Positions 8,733 to 18,775 are shown, counted from the stretch's first letter. The stretch: DNA of 64,000 nucleotides from Thiocapsa rosea (GCF_003634315.1 NZ_RBXL01000001.1:372001-436000), one strand, 5' to 3'. The notes: generated by a model from the sequence alone, not told the origin. Made by a program: numbers and translations.

Positions 8733-11234
8733 ATGAAAACACTGCCAACATCGTTTTTCTTGGGCTTTGCCGCACTGCTGATATGGACGATGAGCAGCGC
8801 CGCCTTCTCCGGTGGGTTCAATTCCGGCTCGGATCTCGAAGACCTGCATCGGCGCGCCGTCGAGCACGACGCCTGGATGCGCGAGCACCTGATGCCGGCC
8901 GGCGGGGTCATGTCCGCGCAGTTCACCGACGACACCTACTCGCAGGTGCGCAGTTACGGCGGTAGGCGGGATCCTGCGATCTGGACCGGCGCCTATCTGG
9001 CCGCGCAAGCGCTGCGTCTGCAGGTGACCGGCGCGGCCGATGCGGTAGACCAGGTTGCCGAGACGGTCAGGGTGCTGCATCGATGGTGGCGGATCTCGGG
9101 GGATGCGGGCTATCTCGCTCGGTTCGCGGCACCGGCCGACAGTTCGGAAGCCATCCTAGCGACACTGCCTGCCGAAGATCCAGAGGTCATTCGAGACGTT
9201 CCTTACGAGGATGCACTCTGGCACTGGCGTGGCCGGGTCAGTCGCGATCAATACCAAGGCGTGCTGCTCGGCATGTCGCTCGCTTACGAGGCGACATCCG
9301 ATCCCGGCATTCGTCAGCTCATTCGGGAAGATGTCGCAACCTTCGCCGAGCAGCTCATGAGGCGCGAACGCAAGCGCGTGAAGGTCATCATCAACGGGGC
9401 GAGCAACTTCTCGACCACGATTGAGCTACAGCATACGGTCTACACCGACGACGAAACCCCGGACGGAATACCGATCCTCAACATTCGCACCAGCCCATTC
9501 GAGGCGGAGGGCTCTGGAATGTTGGGGTTCTGGCCGAACCCGACCGAAATCGCGCGTCAAATCCCCGGCCTCGGATGGCTGCCCGATGTCCTCTTGCCGA
9601 GTCAGGCGATCCAGCTTGCCGCAACCTTTCGGGTTGCGCTGCAGGTCACCGCCGGGGTTCCGGGATACGAGGCGCGTCATGCAGCCCTGCTGGCGCATTA
9701 CGACGAGCAGGTCGAAAACTGGCTTGCGATCGCGACGGGTTGGGAGAATACGAATCGATGCGGCGCCAGCTATCACGGGCTGAATATCGCCTTTATGCCG
9801 ATGTACACCTGGGTCAGGCTTGAGGATGACCCGGTGCGACGCGAGCGACTTCAACGCGATGTCCTGAGAGATGCGCTCTGGTCCGCGGTCGAAGACCACA
9901 AGAACGTCTTCTTCAGCTTTATCTATGCCACGCAGGCGGCACCCGAGGATTCCGTCGAGGCCGTGATCGCCGAGCATCTCGCTCAGCTTCGATTGTTCCC
10001 CAACCCGCCTCAAACGGCCGAGCCGCTGGATGTGCGCTGGAAGTATCCCGAAGATCCGGAATGTCCCGGTCTGTCGGCTGTTGCCACCGATGTCGACGAT
10101 CGAGCAGGTGCCACCTTTATTTGGGAGCGCCAGCCTTGGAGGCTGGTCGATCCGGGAGCGCCCGACATGGCCTTTGCGGGTGTCGACTATCTCTTGGCGT
10201 ACTGGCTCGGGCGTCAAGCCGGCTTCATCGGAGGAAGCGGGCGTGTCACCGTTTCGCAGGCGGGCACGGGTCGGGGGACCCTGACATCGACCCCGTCGGG
10301 TATCGACTGCGGCGCGATCTGCGACGCTGACTTCGATCTTGGATCGGAGGTAAGTCTTGCTGCCGTGGCTGCACCCGGTTCGGTGTTCACGGGGTGGTCG
10401 GGAGACGCATCCTGCCCCTACATCCATTCGCTGAATGGAGACACGCGCTGCGTTGCGACCTTCGAGACCCTTCCCGTCGGCGCCACGACCATCCATGCGG
10501 CCGTGCTTCCCTACGCCCGCGCCGTGGGCATCGGCGAGACTGCGACCGCCTTTGCGAGCGTCATCAACAGCGGGGACAGCATCGCCAGCGGTTGCTCGAT
10601 CGCCCTGCCGGGCGGCATTCCGGCGAGTTTCGGCTTTCAGGCGACCAACGCACTCAATATCGCTACCGGCACACCCGATACCCCGATGGACATCGCCCCG
10701 GGTGCGACCCAAGGTTTCGTCTTCGCATTGACGCCTCACGGCGCCCTGCGGGCTATCGAGATCGCCCCGGTATTTGACTGCACCAATACCGCTCCGGCAC
10801 CCAGCCACACCGGCCTCAACACCTTTATCCTCTCGGCGGCGTCGACCGCACCGCCCGATCTGCTTGCGGTCGGTGTAACCCCGAGCGGCGACGGCGTAGT
10901 GCGGCTTCCGAGTCGAGACGGAACCGGCTTCTTTGCCGTTGCGGCGGTCAACATCGGCAGCGGAGGGACGGTTACCGCCAGCGCGGACGACGGCGGGCGC
11001 GGCCTGCCGCTAAGCCTCCGAGTGTGCGAGACCGATGCTCAAGGCGAGTGGATCGCCTGCGGCAACAGTCTCACCCGCAGCCTTGCAAGAGACGAAACCG
11101 CCTATTACACCGTTCTGGTCAGCGGCTCGGGTCAGCGAGTCGCCTTCGATCCAGCCACGAACCGGTTGTTTCTTCGCCTGCAGACGGCCGGCGTGACCGT
11201 CGGCGCCACCAACGTCGCGGTGACGACCCCTTAG
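8733..11234 (+). CDS. Large secreted protein: helical domain, InlB-like repeat and shared C-terminal module
   Basis: Start placed at ATG 8733 (AAGAAG nine bases upstream), which begins at a good signal peptide; 8676 and 8724 are also in frame. About 833 residues. Residues ~25-500 form a Trp/Tyr-rich helical region reminiscent of alpha/alpha-barrel glycan-active enzymes, but no family is assigned. Around 10240-10470 is a short repeat (GRGTLTSTPSGIDCGAICDA, then FTGWSGDASC and CVATF) resembling divergent InlB B-repeats. The last ~250 residues are the module also carried by the S8 protease at 3016. Secretion is likely; function is unknown. Confidence 0.75.
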   Translation: MKTLPTSFFLGFAALLIWTMSSAAFSGGFNSGSDLEDLHRRAVEHDAWMREHLMPAGGVMSAQFTDDTYSQVRSYGGRRDPAIWTGAYLAAQALRLQVTGAADAVDQVAETVRVLHRWWRISGDAGYLARFAAPADSSEAILATLPAEDPEVIRDVPYEDALWHWRGRVSRDQYQGVLLGMSLAYEATSDPGIRQLIREDVATFAEQLMRRERKRVKVIINGASNFSTTIELQHTVYTDDETPDGIPILNIRTSPFEAEGSGMLGFWPNPTEIARQIPGLGWLPDVLLPSQAIQLAATFRVALQVTAGVPGYEARHAALLAHYDEQVENWLAIATGWENTNRCGASYHGLNIAFMPMYTWVRLEDDPVRRERLQRDVLRDALWSAVEDHKNVFFSFIYATQAAPEDSVEAVIAEHLAQLRLFPNPPQTAEPLDVRWKYPEDPECPGLSAVATDVDDRAGATFIWERQPWRLVDPGAPDMAFAGVDYLLAYWLGRQAGFIGGSGRVTVSQAGTGRGTLTSTPSGIDCGAICDADFDLGSEVSLAAVAAPGSVFTGWSGDASCPYIHSLNGDTRCVATFETLPVGATTIHAAVLPYARAVGIGETATAFASVINSGDSIASGCSIALPGGIPASFGFQATNALNIATGTPDTPMDIAPGATQGFVFALTPHGALRAIEIAPVFDCTNTAPAPSHTGLNTFILSAASTAPPDLLAVGVTPSGDGVVRLPSRDGTGFFAVAAVNIGSGGTVTASADDGGRGLPLSLRVCETDAQGEWIACGNSLTRSLARDETAYYTVLVSGSGQRVAFDPATNRLFLRLQTAGVTVGATNVAVTTP
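10482..11234 (+). repeat. Copy 2 of the direct repeat encoding the shared C-terminal domain
   Basis: Pairs with 4519-5268. Both copies end at the same point a few residues before the stop codon (GATNVAVT followed by two residues), as expected for a sorting or anchoring module. Confidence 0.85.
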
Positions 11235-11268
11235 GGAAGTCCGAGGTGATCGGTCCTGGCGTCGCCGA

Positions 11269-11691
11269 TCACCGCTTCCTCGTCTTCTCGCACTCCGCGC
11301 AGATCCCGTAGAGCACGAGCGAGTGATCCTCGATCCGGAAGTGGCGCTCCTCGGCGATCTTGGATTGGCGCTCTTCGATGACCGGGTCGCAAAACTCCAC
11401 GACCTTGCCGCACTTGATGCACACCAGATGGTCGTGGTGGTCTCCGCTGTTGAGCTCGAAGACCGACTGCCCGGTCTCGAAGTGTCGCCGGCACACCAGC
11501 CCCGCGCCCTCGAACTGGGTCAAGACGCGGTAGACGGTGGCAAGCCCGATCTCCTCGCCGTTGTTGAGGAGCTCTTTGTAGACATCCTCGGCGCTTAAGT
11601 GGCGCTTGCCGCAGTTCTCGAGAATGGCGAGGATCGCGACCCGCGGGGCGGTGACCTTGAGACCTGCCTGTTTGATCTGCTCGATTTCCAA
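11269..11691 (-). CDS. fur: Ferric uptake regulator Fur
   Basis: 140-residue Fe(II)-dependent repressor. The N-terminal winged helix (AGLKVTAPRVAIL, LATVYRVLTQFE) is followed by the metal-binding dimerisation domain with HHDHLVCIKCGKVVEF and a late CAEC pair. The start appears to be TTG at 11691 with GGGGAG seven bases upstream; the nearby ATG is out of frame, so translation uses a weak start codon. It is divergent from bamE, the usual gammaproteobacterial arrangement, and convergent with the secreted-protein gene, whose stop lies 34 bases away. Confidence 0.97.
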   Translation of the reverse strand: MEIEQIKQAGLKVTAPRVAILAILENCGKRHLSAEDVYKELLNNGEEIGLATVYRVLTQFEGAGLVCRRHFETGQSVFELNSGDHHDHLVCIKCGKVVEFCDPVIEERQSKIAEERHFRIEDHSLVLYGICAECEKTRKR

Positions 11692-11832
11692 ATCCCATCT
11701 CCCCGTCTTAAGGCGGGTCCTGCGCGGTGCGCGGGCCTGCCCGATTCGTCTTCTGATTCGTCGCCCCGATGATCGGATCCGGGCGCTGCTGTATCATGCC
11801 TGGGTTCACTGCAAATGCGCTGTTTTCAAGAC

Positions 11833-12327
11833 ATGCGAAAGTTGGTTTATATCTCGATTCTCGGCTGCCTGGTTGCGCTTGCAACGGCCGGCTGCTCCCG
11901 TGACAAAAAGCCCGAGCAGTATCGGGGCTCTGTCCTGGAGGATCTCCCGTTCGTCTACAAGATGACGGTGCAACAAGGCAATATCATCACCGAGGAGATG
12001 GTCGATCGCCTGGAGCTCGGGATGAACAAGCGCCAGGTCCAGTTTCTGCTTGGTACGCCCTTGCTCACGGATTTCTTCCAGGCCAATCGCTGGGACTACA
12101 CCTATACCATTCAGCGCGGGCACGATCCTATGGAGATCCGCTTCTTGACTCTGCATTTTCAGGACGATGATAGCCTTGCGCGGATCGAGGGGGATATTCG
12201 CCCCAATCCGGCGCGCGCCGAGGCGAGAGAGCCGCAGGAAATGGTCGTCTCCGTTCCCGATTATCAGGAACGTAAGGGCTTGATTACACGCGCCCTGGAA
12301 ACAATCGGCTTGGAGCCGAAGGAGTAA
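11833..12327 (+). CDS. bamE: Outer membrane assembly lipoprotein BamE (SmpA/OmlA)
   Basis: 164 residues from ATG 11833. A lipoprotein signal peptide ends in TAGC, with the acylated Cys near residue 20. The SmpA/OmlA fold follows, with KRQVQFLLGTPLLTDFF and RWDYTYTIQRG. BamE is a small subunit of the BAM complex that inserts beta-barrel proteins into the outer membrane. The C-terminal ~45 residues are charged and poorly conserved. Divergent from fur. Confidence 0.95.
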   Translation: MRKLVYISILGCLVALATAGCSRDKKPEQYRGSVLEDLPFVYKMTVQQGNIITEEMVDRLELGMNKRQVQFLLGTPLLTDFFQANRWDYTYTIQRGHDPMEIRFLTLHFQDDDSLARIEGDIRPNPARAEAREPQEMVVSVPDYQERKGLITRALETIGLEPKE

Positions 12328-12401
12328 CGTCAGCCCGTTCGAGGAGGCCGGTGCGATCGCGATGCACCCCGAGGATGCTCGGCGATCCGTGACGCGCCGG
12401 C

Positions 12402-12731
12402 TCAGGTTCCGCTGCTCGTATCGGCATCCGCGCTGCCCTTGCGCATGACCTTGCCCTCCGCTGCACGGCGTTTGCGCGCCTCCCTCGGATCGGCAATCAA
12501 GGGGCGATAGATCTCGACGCGATCGCCATCCTCTAAGATCTGATCCAGTTTAGCCAGTTTTCCGAAAATGCCGACCTGGTTGACCGCCAGATCGATCTCG
12601 GGGCACCTGGAGAGCACGGCGGATTGCTCGATCGCCTCGCGCACCGTCGCCCCCATGCGCACCTCGAGCGGACGGAGCATTTGGTCGTCGGCACCGACAT
12701 AGGCCACGGACACCTTCAGATAGTCAGTCAC
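12402..12731 (-). CDS. ratB: RatB / RnfH-family (UPF0125) ubiquitin-like protein
   Basis: About 109 residues with beta-grasp features: LKVSVAYVGADDQ, VREAIEQSAVL, IFGKLAKLDQILEDGDRVEIYRPL. The start is taken as GTG at 12731, overlapping the end of ratA by 8 bases (the in-frame ATG at 12782 lies deep inside ratA). The ratA-ratB pair is standard in gammaproteobacteria. The molecular role of RatB is poorly defined. Confidence 0.9.
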   Translation of the reverse strand: MTDYLKVSVAYVGADDQMLRPLEVRMGATVREAIEQSAVLSRCPEIDLAVNQVGIFGKLAKLDQILEDGDRVEIYRPLIADPREARKRRAAEGKVMRKGSADADTSSGT

Positions 12732-13158
12732 CGTAGACCTCTTCGGCACGCCGACAAAAGGCATCCACCAGCGTATTGGCAATCTGGTGAAAGACGGCTC
12801 CGAAGGCCTTGTCGATCAGATGTCCCGAGAACTCGAACTCCAGCTCCAGCTCGACCTTGGAGGCATCCTCGCGCAACGGGACGAAACGCCACCCGCCGAC
12901 CAGCTTTCGGAAGGGGCCGTCGAGCAGATCGATGTCCATCCGCCGGTCGCGCTCGAACCGATTACAGGTGCTGAAGGTCTGGCGAATCCCCATGCGAGCG
13001 ACCTCGATCTGGCCGCAGATCTTCTCGTCTGTTTCCGAGATGACGCGTGTCTTATCGCACCAGGGCAGAAATTTCGGGTAAGAGCCGACATCGTAGACGA
13101 GGTCGAACATCTGCGATGCCGAGTAAGGCACCAGAGCACTTTTTCTGACGATAGCCAC
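12724..13158 (-). CDS. ratA: RatA, START-like ribosome association / coenzyme Q-binding family protein
   Basis: 144-residue START/COQ10-type fold: SALVPYSASQMFDLVYDV, YPKFLPWCDKTRV, the GPFRKLVGGWRF loop and FSGHLIDKAFGAVF. In E. coli RatA is reported to interfere with 70S assembly; homologues bind quinones. The start is GTG 13158 with no Shine-Dalgarno: the bases upstream are the end of repeat element E2, which also contains an in-frame stop. The smpB/ssrA genes often found beside ratA are absent. Confidence 0.92.
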   Translation of the reverse strand: MAIVRKSALVPYSASQMFDLVYDVGSYPKFLPWCDKTRVISETDEKICGQIEVARMGIRQTFSTCNRFERDRRMDIDLLDGPFRKLVGGWRFVPLREDASKVELELEFEFSGHLIDKAFGAVFHQIANTLVDAFCRRAEEVYGD

Positions 13159-13160
13159 AG

Positions 13161-13248
13161 CTAAACCGCGTCCCGAGTGAAAAACCGACGTTTAGAAAGC
13201 CCCTGCCCCCTCAAGGGCATCGAAAGCCGTCTGCGTGACGCGGTTTAG
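13161..13248 (+). repeat. TIR element E2 (GTC type)
   Basis: 88 bp with perfect 12-bp inverted ends, CTAAACCGCGTC and GACGCGGTTTAG. It abuts the GTG start of ratA and so forms its 5' untranslated region. The interior is related to E7 (CGAGTG...AAACCGACGTT). Confidence 0.88.
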
Positions 13249-13381
13249 AGAATGAAAAGATCCCAATTCCGTCGCTCGACGAGCATTGACTCAGGCCCCT
13301 CGATACACGCACATCCTGCGTGCGCATCGTTCCGCCCGGGTCCGAGCCGAGCGGATCTCTCGAAGCTGATCACCGTCCGAT

Positions 13382-14740
13382 TCACCCCAACCCGAACCAT
13401 TTGAGCACGCCGACGGCATTCAGCAGCACGATGCCGACGGCGATGGGGGCAACGTACCTGATCAGCACCCACCAAAGCCGGTATGCCAGACCCTCGCCCA
13501 TCTGAAGCTCATCGGAGGACGAGGACCGCGCGAGTATCCAGCCGGCAAAGACTGCAATCAGGACACCTCCTAAGGGCAACAGGATGTTCGCGGTCAGAAA
13601 GTCGAAGAGATCCAGAAAGCCCTTGCCGAAAATCTTGACCTCCGACCAGGCATTCAACGAGAGCAGACAGGCGATGCCCAGCAGCCAAACAGTCAGGCCG
13701 CCCAACACGGAGGCACGCACCCGGCTGAAACTCAGATTCTCGACCAGCCAGGCCACGAGCGGCTCCAACAGGGAGATGGCCGAGGTCCAGGCCGCGAACA
13801 GGAGCAGCACGAAGAACAGGGTCCCGAAGAAAGGCCCGCCCGGCATGTCTCCGAAGGCGATCGGCAGGGTCTGGAAGATCAGACCGGGGCCGCTGTCCGG
13901 TGCCAGGCCGTGGGCGAAGACGATGGGGAAGATCGCAAGCCCGGCCAACAGGGCCACCAGGGTATCCAGGCCGGCAATGATCATGGTGTTCTGTGCGATC
14001 GAGGAGTCGCGTTTCAGGTAGGACCCGTAGATCATGATGGCGCCCATCCCGAGGCTCAGGCTGAAGAACGCCTGGCCCATGGCGCTGAGGATCGCCTCGC
14101 CCGCCTTGCCCTGAAATTCGGCAAAGTCAGGCTCGAAGAGATAGGTCACCGCCTTGTCGAAATCTCCGGCCTGCATGCCGTATCCGACCATGACCACGAG
14201 GAGCACGAACAGCGCCGGCATCAGGACGCGCACGGCCTTCTCGAGCCCGCCGGCGACACCGCGCGCGACCACGAGCACCACCATGATCATGAAGATGGTG
14301 TGCCAGGCGAGCAGTCGCTCGGCATCGCCGATCAGGCCGGAGAACATCTCGCCGGCACCCGCACCGTCGATGCCGGTGAACATCCCGGTGGCGGCGCGGA
14401 ACATGTACCCCATGGTCCAGCCCGCGATCACGCTGTAGAAGGAGAGGATGAGGAAACCCGCGAGGATCCCCATCCAGCCCAATAACTGCCACGCGGGCGA
14501 CCGGCCCTCCGCACTGGCCAGTGCGCGCATGGTGTTGATGGGACTGCGCCGACCACGCCGCCCGAGCATGATCTCCGCCATCATGATCGGAACGCCGATC
14601 AGGACGACACAGAGCACGTAGACCAACACGAAGGCGCCGCCGCCGTATTCGCCGGCGGTGTAGGGAAAGCGCCAGATGTTCCCGAGACCCACCGCCGATC
14701 CGCTCGCCGCCAGGATAAAGGCGAGCCGAGTCGACCACAT
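13382..14740 (-). CDS. Sodium:neurotransmitter symporter (NSS/SNF) family transporter
   Basis: About 452 residues from ATG 14740, the size of bacterial NSS proteins. TM1 holds the sodium/substrate signature (ASGSAVGLGNIWRFPY), followed by about ten further hydrophobic segments. These carriers take up amino acids or related compounds with Na+. No Shine-Dalgarno is obvious, and the start lies 23 bases past the glmM stop. Substrate cannot be predicted. Confidence 0.9.
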   Translation of the reverse strand: MWSTRLAFILAASGSAVGLGNIWRFPYTAGEYGGGAFVLVYVLCVVLIGVPIMMAEIMLGRRGRRSPINTMRALASAEGRSPAWQLLGWMGILAGFLILSFYSVIAGWTMGYMFRAATGMFTGIDGAGAGEMFSGLIGDAERLLAWHTIFMIMVVLVVARGVAGGLEKAVRVLMPALFVLLVVMVGYGMQAGDFDKAVTYLFEPDFAEFQGKAGEAILSAMGQAFFSLSLGMGAIMIYGSYLKRDSSIAQNTMIIAGLDTLVALLAGLAIFPIVFAHGLAPDSGPGLIFQTLPIAFGDMPGGPFFGTLFFVLLLFAAWTSAISLLEPLVAWLVENLSFSRVRASVLGGLTVWLLGIACLLSLNAWSEVKIFGKGFLDLFDFLTANILLPLGGVLIAVFAGWILARSSSSDELQMGEGLAYRLWWVLIRYVAPIAVGIVLLNAVGVLKWFGLG

Positions 14741-14763
14741 TCCATGTATCGAGTCGGCCGCGC

Positions 14764-16128
14764 TCAAGAGGGCAGCCCGTCCGCGCAAGGCGCGATCTGG
14801 GCACGCACGACATCGGCCAGCCACTCGGCAAGGCGCCGGACCTCGCTCGCGTCGACACCCTCGACCATGACCCGAACCAGCGGCTCGGTTCCGGAGGGAC
14901 GCAGCAGGATGCGTCCCCGGCCCGCGAGCGCCTGCTCCGCGGTCTGCACCGCATCCTGCACGGCGGACAAGCCGACGACGTCGCGTTGAGCGTCCAACCT
15001 GACATTGATCAGGACCTGCGGGTAGGGCGCAACCTCCGCACAGACCTCGTGCAGCTCTCTGTCCAGACGTTTTAGCCCGGCCAGGACCTGCAGTGCCGCG
15101 ACGATGCCGTCACCCGTGCTGGTGCGGTCGCGACAGATGATGTGTCCGGAGGGCTCGCCGCCGAGGATGCCGTCCGAGCGCTTCAGATGCTCCATGATGT
15201 AGCGGTCGCCGACCTTGGCCCGCACGAATCCGACGCCGAGGCGTTGCAAGGCATGCTCGAAGCCCAGGTTGCTCATGAGGGTGCCGACGACCTCGCCGCG
15301 CATCGCCCCGTCGGCAAGGCGGTCCTTGGTAATGACGTACAGGAGTTGATCGCCGTCGATCAGCCGGCCTTTGCCGTCGACCATCAGCACCCGGTCGCCG
15401 TCGCCGTCGAAGGCGATGCCAAGATCGGCCCCTTCTTCCACGACCGCTCGGCACAGGGCGTCCGGATGGGTGGAGCCGACATCGCGATTGATGTTGAACC
15501 CGTCAGGCTCGGCGCCGAGGCGGATGACCTCGGCGCCGAGCTCTTCGAAGACATAGGGCGCCGTGTTGTAGGTCGCGCCGTGGGCGCAATCGACGACGAC
15601 ACGCAGTCCACGGAAATTCATACTCGTCGGAACGGTGCTCTTGCAGAACTCGATGTAACGCCCGTTGGCGTCGTCGATCCGCTTCACCTTGCCGAGCGCG
15701 GCTGAATCAACCGTGCGCAGGGGCCGCTCGAGCTCGGCCTCGATCGCTTCTTCGACCTCGTCCGGGAGCTTGTCGCCGTCGGCCGAGAAGAATTTGATAC
15801 CGTTGTCTTGATAAGGATTGTGCGAGGCGGTGATGACGATGCCGGCCGAGGCGCGAAAGGTCCGCGTGAGATAGGCCACACCGGGCGTGGTCATCGGCCC
15901 GAGCAGCCGGATATTGACTCCGGCCGCCACCAGGCCCGCCTCCAAGGCCGACTCGAACATATAGCCCGAAATCCGCGTGTCCTTTCCGATGAGGACCTTT
16001 CCGCCATTGCCCTGGCCGAAGACGCGTCCGGCCGCCCAACCGAGCTTGAGGACAAAGTCCGGGGTGATCATCCCCTCCCCGACGCGCCCACGGATCCCGT
16101 CCGTCCCGAAATAACGACGTCCCGACAT
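14764..16128 (-). CDS. glmM: Phosphoglucosamine mutase GlmM
   Basis: 454 residues, full length. GlmM converts glucosamine-6-phosphate to glucosamine-1-phosphate for UDP-GlcNAc, peptidoglycan and LPS synthesis. Seen: N-terminal [13 protein letters not shown], active-site phosphoserine loop [16 protein letters not shown], metal loop [11 protein letters not shown], sugar loop GGEPSGH and phosphate loop [20 protein letters not shown] stands six bases before the ATG. It follows ftsH by 14 bases; folP, usual between them, is absent. Confidence 0.97.
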   Translation of the reverse strand: MSGRRYFGTDGIRGRVGEGMITPDFVLKLGWAAGRVFGQGNGGKVLIGKDTRISGYMFESALEAGLVAAGVNIRLLGPMTTPGVAYLTRTFRASAGIVITASHNPYQDNGIKFFSADGDKLPDEVEEAIEAELERPLRTVDSAALGKVKRIDDANGRYIEFCKSTVPTSMNFRGLRVVVDCAHGATYNTAPYVFEELGAEVIRLGAEPDGFNINRDVGSTHPDALCRAVVEEGADLGIAFDGDGDRVLMVDGKGRLIDGDQLLYVITKDRLADGAMRGEVVGTLMSNLGFEHALQRLGVGFVRAKVGDRYIMEHLKRSDGILGGEPSGHIICRDRTSTGDGIVAALQVLAGLKRLDRELHEVCAEVAPYPQVLINVRLDAQRDVVGLSAVQDAVQTAEQALAGRGRILLRPSGTEPLVRVMVEGVDASEVRRLAEWLADVVRAQIAPCADGLPS

Positions 16129-16142
16129 ATCGGCCTCCGTGC

Positions 16143-18080
16143 CTAGTGTTCGCTGGCAGGTCGTCCAAGTGTCCCGTCGTCGGGACCCGACTCGGGATCC
16201 GCCTGTCGAGCGCGATCGGAGCGACGACCGGCCGGGCGGCCGCCGGTCTCCTCGTCCTCCCAGTCACTCGGCGGACGTGGCGGGCGCCCGGACATGATGT
16301 CGTTGATCTGCTCCGCATCGATGGTCTCGTATTTCATCAACGCGGCGGACATGGCGTGCAGCTTGTCCATGTTGGCGGTCAGCAGGCCGCGGGCACGCTC
16401 GTAGTTGCGCTCGATGACGTTGCGGATCTCCTCGTCGATGAGATGCGTCGTCTCGTCCGAGACACTCTTGTGCTGGGTGACCGAGTGCCCGAGGAAGACC
16501 TCTTGCTCCTCCTCGCTGTAGGTCAGCGGACCCAGCTTGTCGGACAGACCCCACTTGGTGACCATATTGCGCGCGATCTCGGTCGCACGATGGATGTCGT
16601 TCTGCGCGCCGGTGGTCACGCTTTCCGGGCCGAAGATCAACTCCTCGGCCAAGCGTCCGCCGAAGAGGCTCGAGATGCTGCTCTCCAGGCGCTGCTTGCT
16701 GTAGCTGAAGCGGTCATCCTCGGGCAGGAAGAGGGTCACGCCCAGCGCCCGACCCCGCGGGATGATGCTGACCTTGTGCACCGGATCGTGGTCGGGGACC
16801 AGTCGACCGACAATGGCATGGCCGGACTCGTGATAGGCGGTCAACCGCTTCTCGTCGTCGGACATGACCATGGAGCGACGCTCGGCGCCCATCATGATCT
16901 TGTCCTTCGCCTTCTCCATGTCGTCCATGTCGACCATCTTCTTGTTCGATCGAGCGGCGAAGAGAGCGGCCTCGTTGATGAGGTTGGCGAGATCCGCACC
17001 CGAGAACCCGGGCGTGCCGCGCGCCAGGACCGACGCCTTCACGTCCTCGCCCGCCGGGATCTTGCGCATGTGCACCTTCAGGATCTGCTCGCGACCGCGC
17101 ACGTCCGGGAGCGGGACGACCACTTGGCGGTCGAACCGACCCGGACGCAGGAGGGCCGGATCCAGAACGTCGGGGCGGTTGGTCGCCGCGATGACGATGA
17201 CGCCCTCGTTGCCCTCGAACCCGTCCATTTCAACCAAGAGCTGGTTGAGGGTTTGCTCGCGCTCGTCGTGACCGCCGCCCAGACCGGCACCACGATGCCG
17301 GCCGACCGCGTCGATCTCGTCGATAAAGATGATGCAGGGAGCGTGCTTCTTGGCCTGCTCGAACATGTCGCGCACGCGCGAGGCGCCCACACCGACGAAC
17401 ATTTCCACGAAGTCCGAGCCCGAGATGGTGAAGAAGGGCACCTTCGCCTCGCCTGCGATCGCGCGGGCGAGCAGGGTTTTGCCGGTTCCGGGCGGACCGA
17501 CCATGAGGACGCCTTTCGGGATCTTGCCGCCGAGCTTCGTAAATTTGCTCGGATCGCGCAGGAAATCGACCATCTCCGAGACCTCGTCCTTGGCCTCCTC
17601 GGCACCCGCGACATCCTGGAAGGTGACCTTGACCTGATCCTCGGAGAGCATCCGGGCGCGGCTCTTGCCGAAAGACATGGCACCGCGACCGCCGGCACCG
17701 CCCTGCATCTGGCGCATGAAGAAGATCCAGATCGCGATCAGGATCAGGAGCGGGAACCAGTTGATCAGGACCTGCATGAGGACGGATTGCTTCTCGGGAG
17801 GCGCGGCCTTGATCACGACGCCGTGATTCAGGAGGTCCCCCACGAGTCCGTCGTCACCGGGGCTGAAGGTCGTGAACCGCTGCCCCGACCCGCTGATGCC
17901 CTCGATCGTGCGACCCTGGATCGTGACCTCCTTGACCTCGCCACCCCGGACCTGCTCGATAAATTCGGAATAGGTCAGGGTCCGAGGCGTCGTCGGCGCA
18001 GTGGTGAAATTGTTGAAGACGGACATCAGCACGACGGCGATGACCACCCAAAGAAGTATATTTTTCGCCATGTCATTCAC
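16143..18080 (-). CDS. ftsH: ATP-dependent zinc metalloprotease FtsH
   Basis: 645 residues. A membrane-anchored AAA+ protease that removes misfolded membrane proteins and short-lived regulators. Two N-terminal membrane segments flank a periplasmic part ([16 protein letters not shown]). The AAA domain has Walker [14 protein letters not shown], Walker [12 protein letters not shown] and the SRH region; zinc motif HESGH near residue 418. Start taken as GTG 18080 (AGGGG nine bases upstream); an ATG three codons later is possible. The C-terminus is acidic and low in complexity. Confidence 0.97.
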   Translation of the reverse strand: MNDMAKNILLWVVIAVVLMSVFNNFTTAPTTPRTLTYSEFIEQVRGGEVKEVTIQGRTIEGISGSGQRFTTFSPGDDGLVGDLLNHGVVIKAAPPEKQSVLMQVLINWFPLLILIAIWIFFMRQMQGGAGGRGAMSFGKSRARMLSEDQVKVTFQDVAGAEEAKDEVSEMVDFLRDPSKFTKLGGKIPKGVLMVGPPGTGKTLLARAIAGEAKVPFFTISGSDFVEMFVGVGASRVRDMFEQAKKHAPCIIFIDEIDAVGRHRGAGLGGGHDEREQTLNQLLVEMDGFEGNEGVIVIAATNRPDVLDPALLRPGRFDRQVVVPLPDVRGREQILKVHMRKIPAGEDVKASVLARGTPGFSGADLANLINEAALFAARSNKKMVDMDDMEKAKDKIMMGAERRSMVMSDDEKRLTAYHESGHAIVGRLVPDHDPVHKVSIIPRGRALGVTLFLPEDDRFSYSKQRLESSISSLFGGRLAEELIFGPESVTTGAQNDIHRATEIARNMVTKWGLSDKLGPLTYSEEEQEVFLGHSVTQHKSVSDETTHLIDEEIRNVIERNYERARGLLTANMDKLHAMSAALMKYETIDAEQINDIMSGRPPRPPSDWEDEETGGRPAGRRSDRARQADPESGPDDGTLGRPASEH

Positions 18081-18154
18081 GGCCGCTTGCCCCTGCTGAT
18101 GGTGGACCGACGCGATTGTGTCGAGGTCGGACGATCGAAACTAGCACCGACGCC

Positions 18155-18775
18155 TCAAGGATGAAAGCCTTTGGCGACGAGGTAAAGCTCCCGGCTCTGG
18201 GATCGCGACGATTTGGGCTTACGACTGACCACTTTGGAGAAGCTCCGTCGCAGCTCGGTCAGGATGTCGTCGAAGCCCGTGCCTTGGAACACTTTGACGA
18301 CCAGAGACCCTCCGGGTTGCAGATGCGACCGCGCAAGATCCAAGGCCAATTCCACAAGATACATCGAGCGCGGCTGATCCACGACCGTCATTCCGGTTAT
18401 GTTGGGGGCCATATCCGAGAGCACCAGATCAAGCGGCTCGCCGCCGAAGCTTTCACAGAGCCGCTCGAGGATCTCGGGCTCGCGGAAGTCGCCCTGCATG
18501 ACGACGACGCCGGCCAGCGGATCCATCGGCAGCAGGTCGAGCGCAACGACACTGCCGCGCGCCCCGACGAGGCGTGCGGCGATCTGGGACCAACTGCCCG
18601 GAGCGGCACCCAAATCCAAGACCCTCATCCCCGGGCGAAAGATCCGGTCCTTCTCCTGGATCTCGAGCAGTTTATAGGCGGCGCGTGAACGATACCCCTC
18701 GCGCTGCGCGCGCTTGACGTAGGGATCGCTGTGCTGCCGATCGAGCCATTTCCGGCTTGAGGCTGTTTTCGCCAT
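18155..18775 (-). CDS. rlmE: 23S rRNA 2'-O-ribose methyltransferase RlmE (FtsJ/RrmJ)
   Basis: 206 residues from ATG 18775, the family length. It methylates U2552 of 23S rRNA. Motifs: SRAAYKLLEIQEKDRIF, SAM motif VLDLGAAPGSWSQIAA, catalytic Asp in LVLSDMAPNITG and catalytic Lys in GGSLVVKVFQG. Gene order rlmE-ftsH is conserved in gammaproteobacteria. Element E3 ends three bases before the start codon, so the leader lies in the repeat. Confidence 0.96.
   Translation of the reverse strand: MAKTASSRKWLDRQHSDPYVKRAQREGYRSRAAYKLLEIQEKDRIFRPGMRVLDLGAAPGSWSQIAARLVGARGSVVALDLLPMDPLAGVVVMQGDFREPEILERLCESFGGEPLDLVLSDMAPNITGMTVVDQPRSMYLVELALDLARSHLQPGGSLVVKVFQGTGFDDILTELRRSFSKVVSRKPKSSRSQSRELYLVAKGFHP

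Noticed and set aside
16146-18164. 672-codon open frame on the plus strand
   Set aside because: It is antisense to ftsH/rlmE; composition follows the opposite gene and no family or ribosome-binding site is visible.
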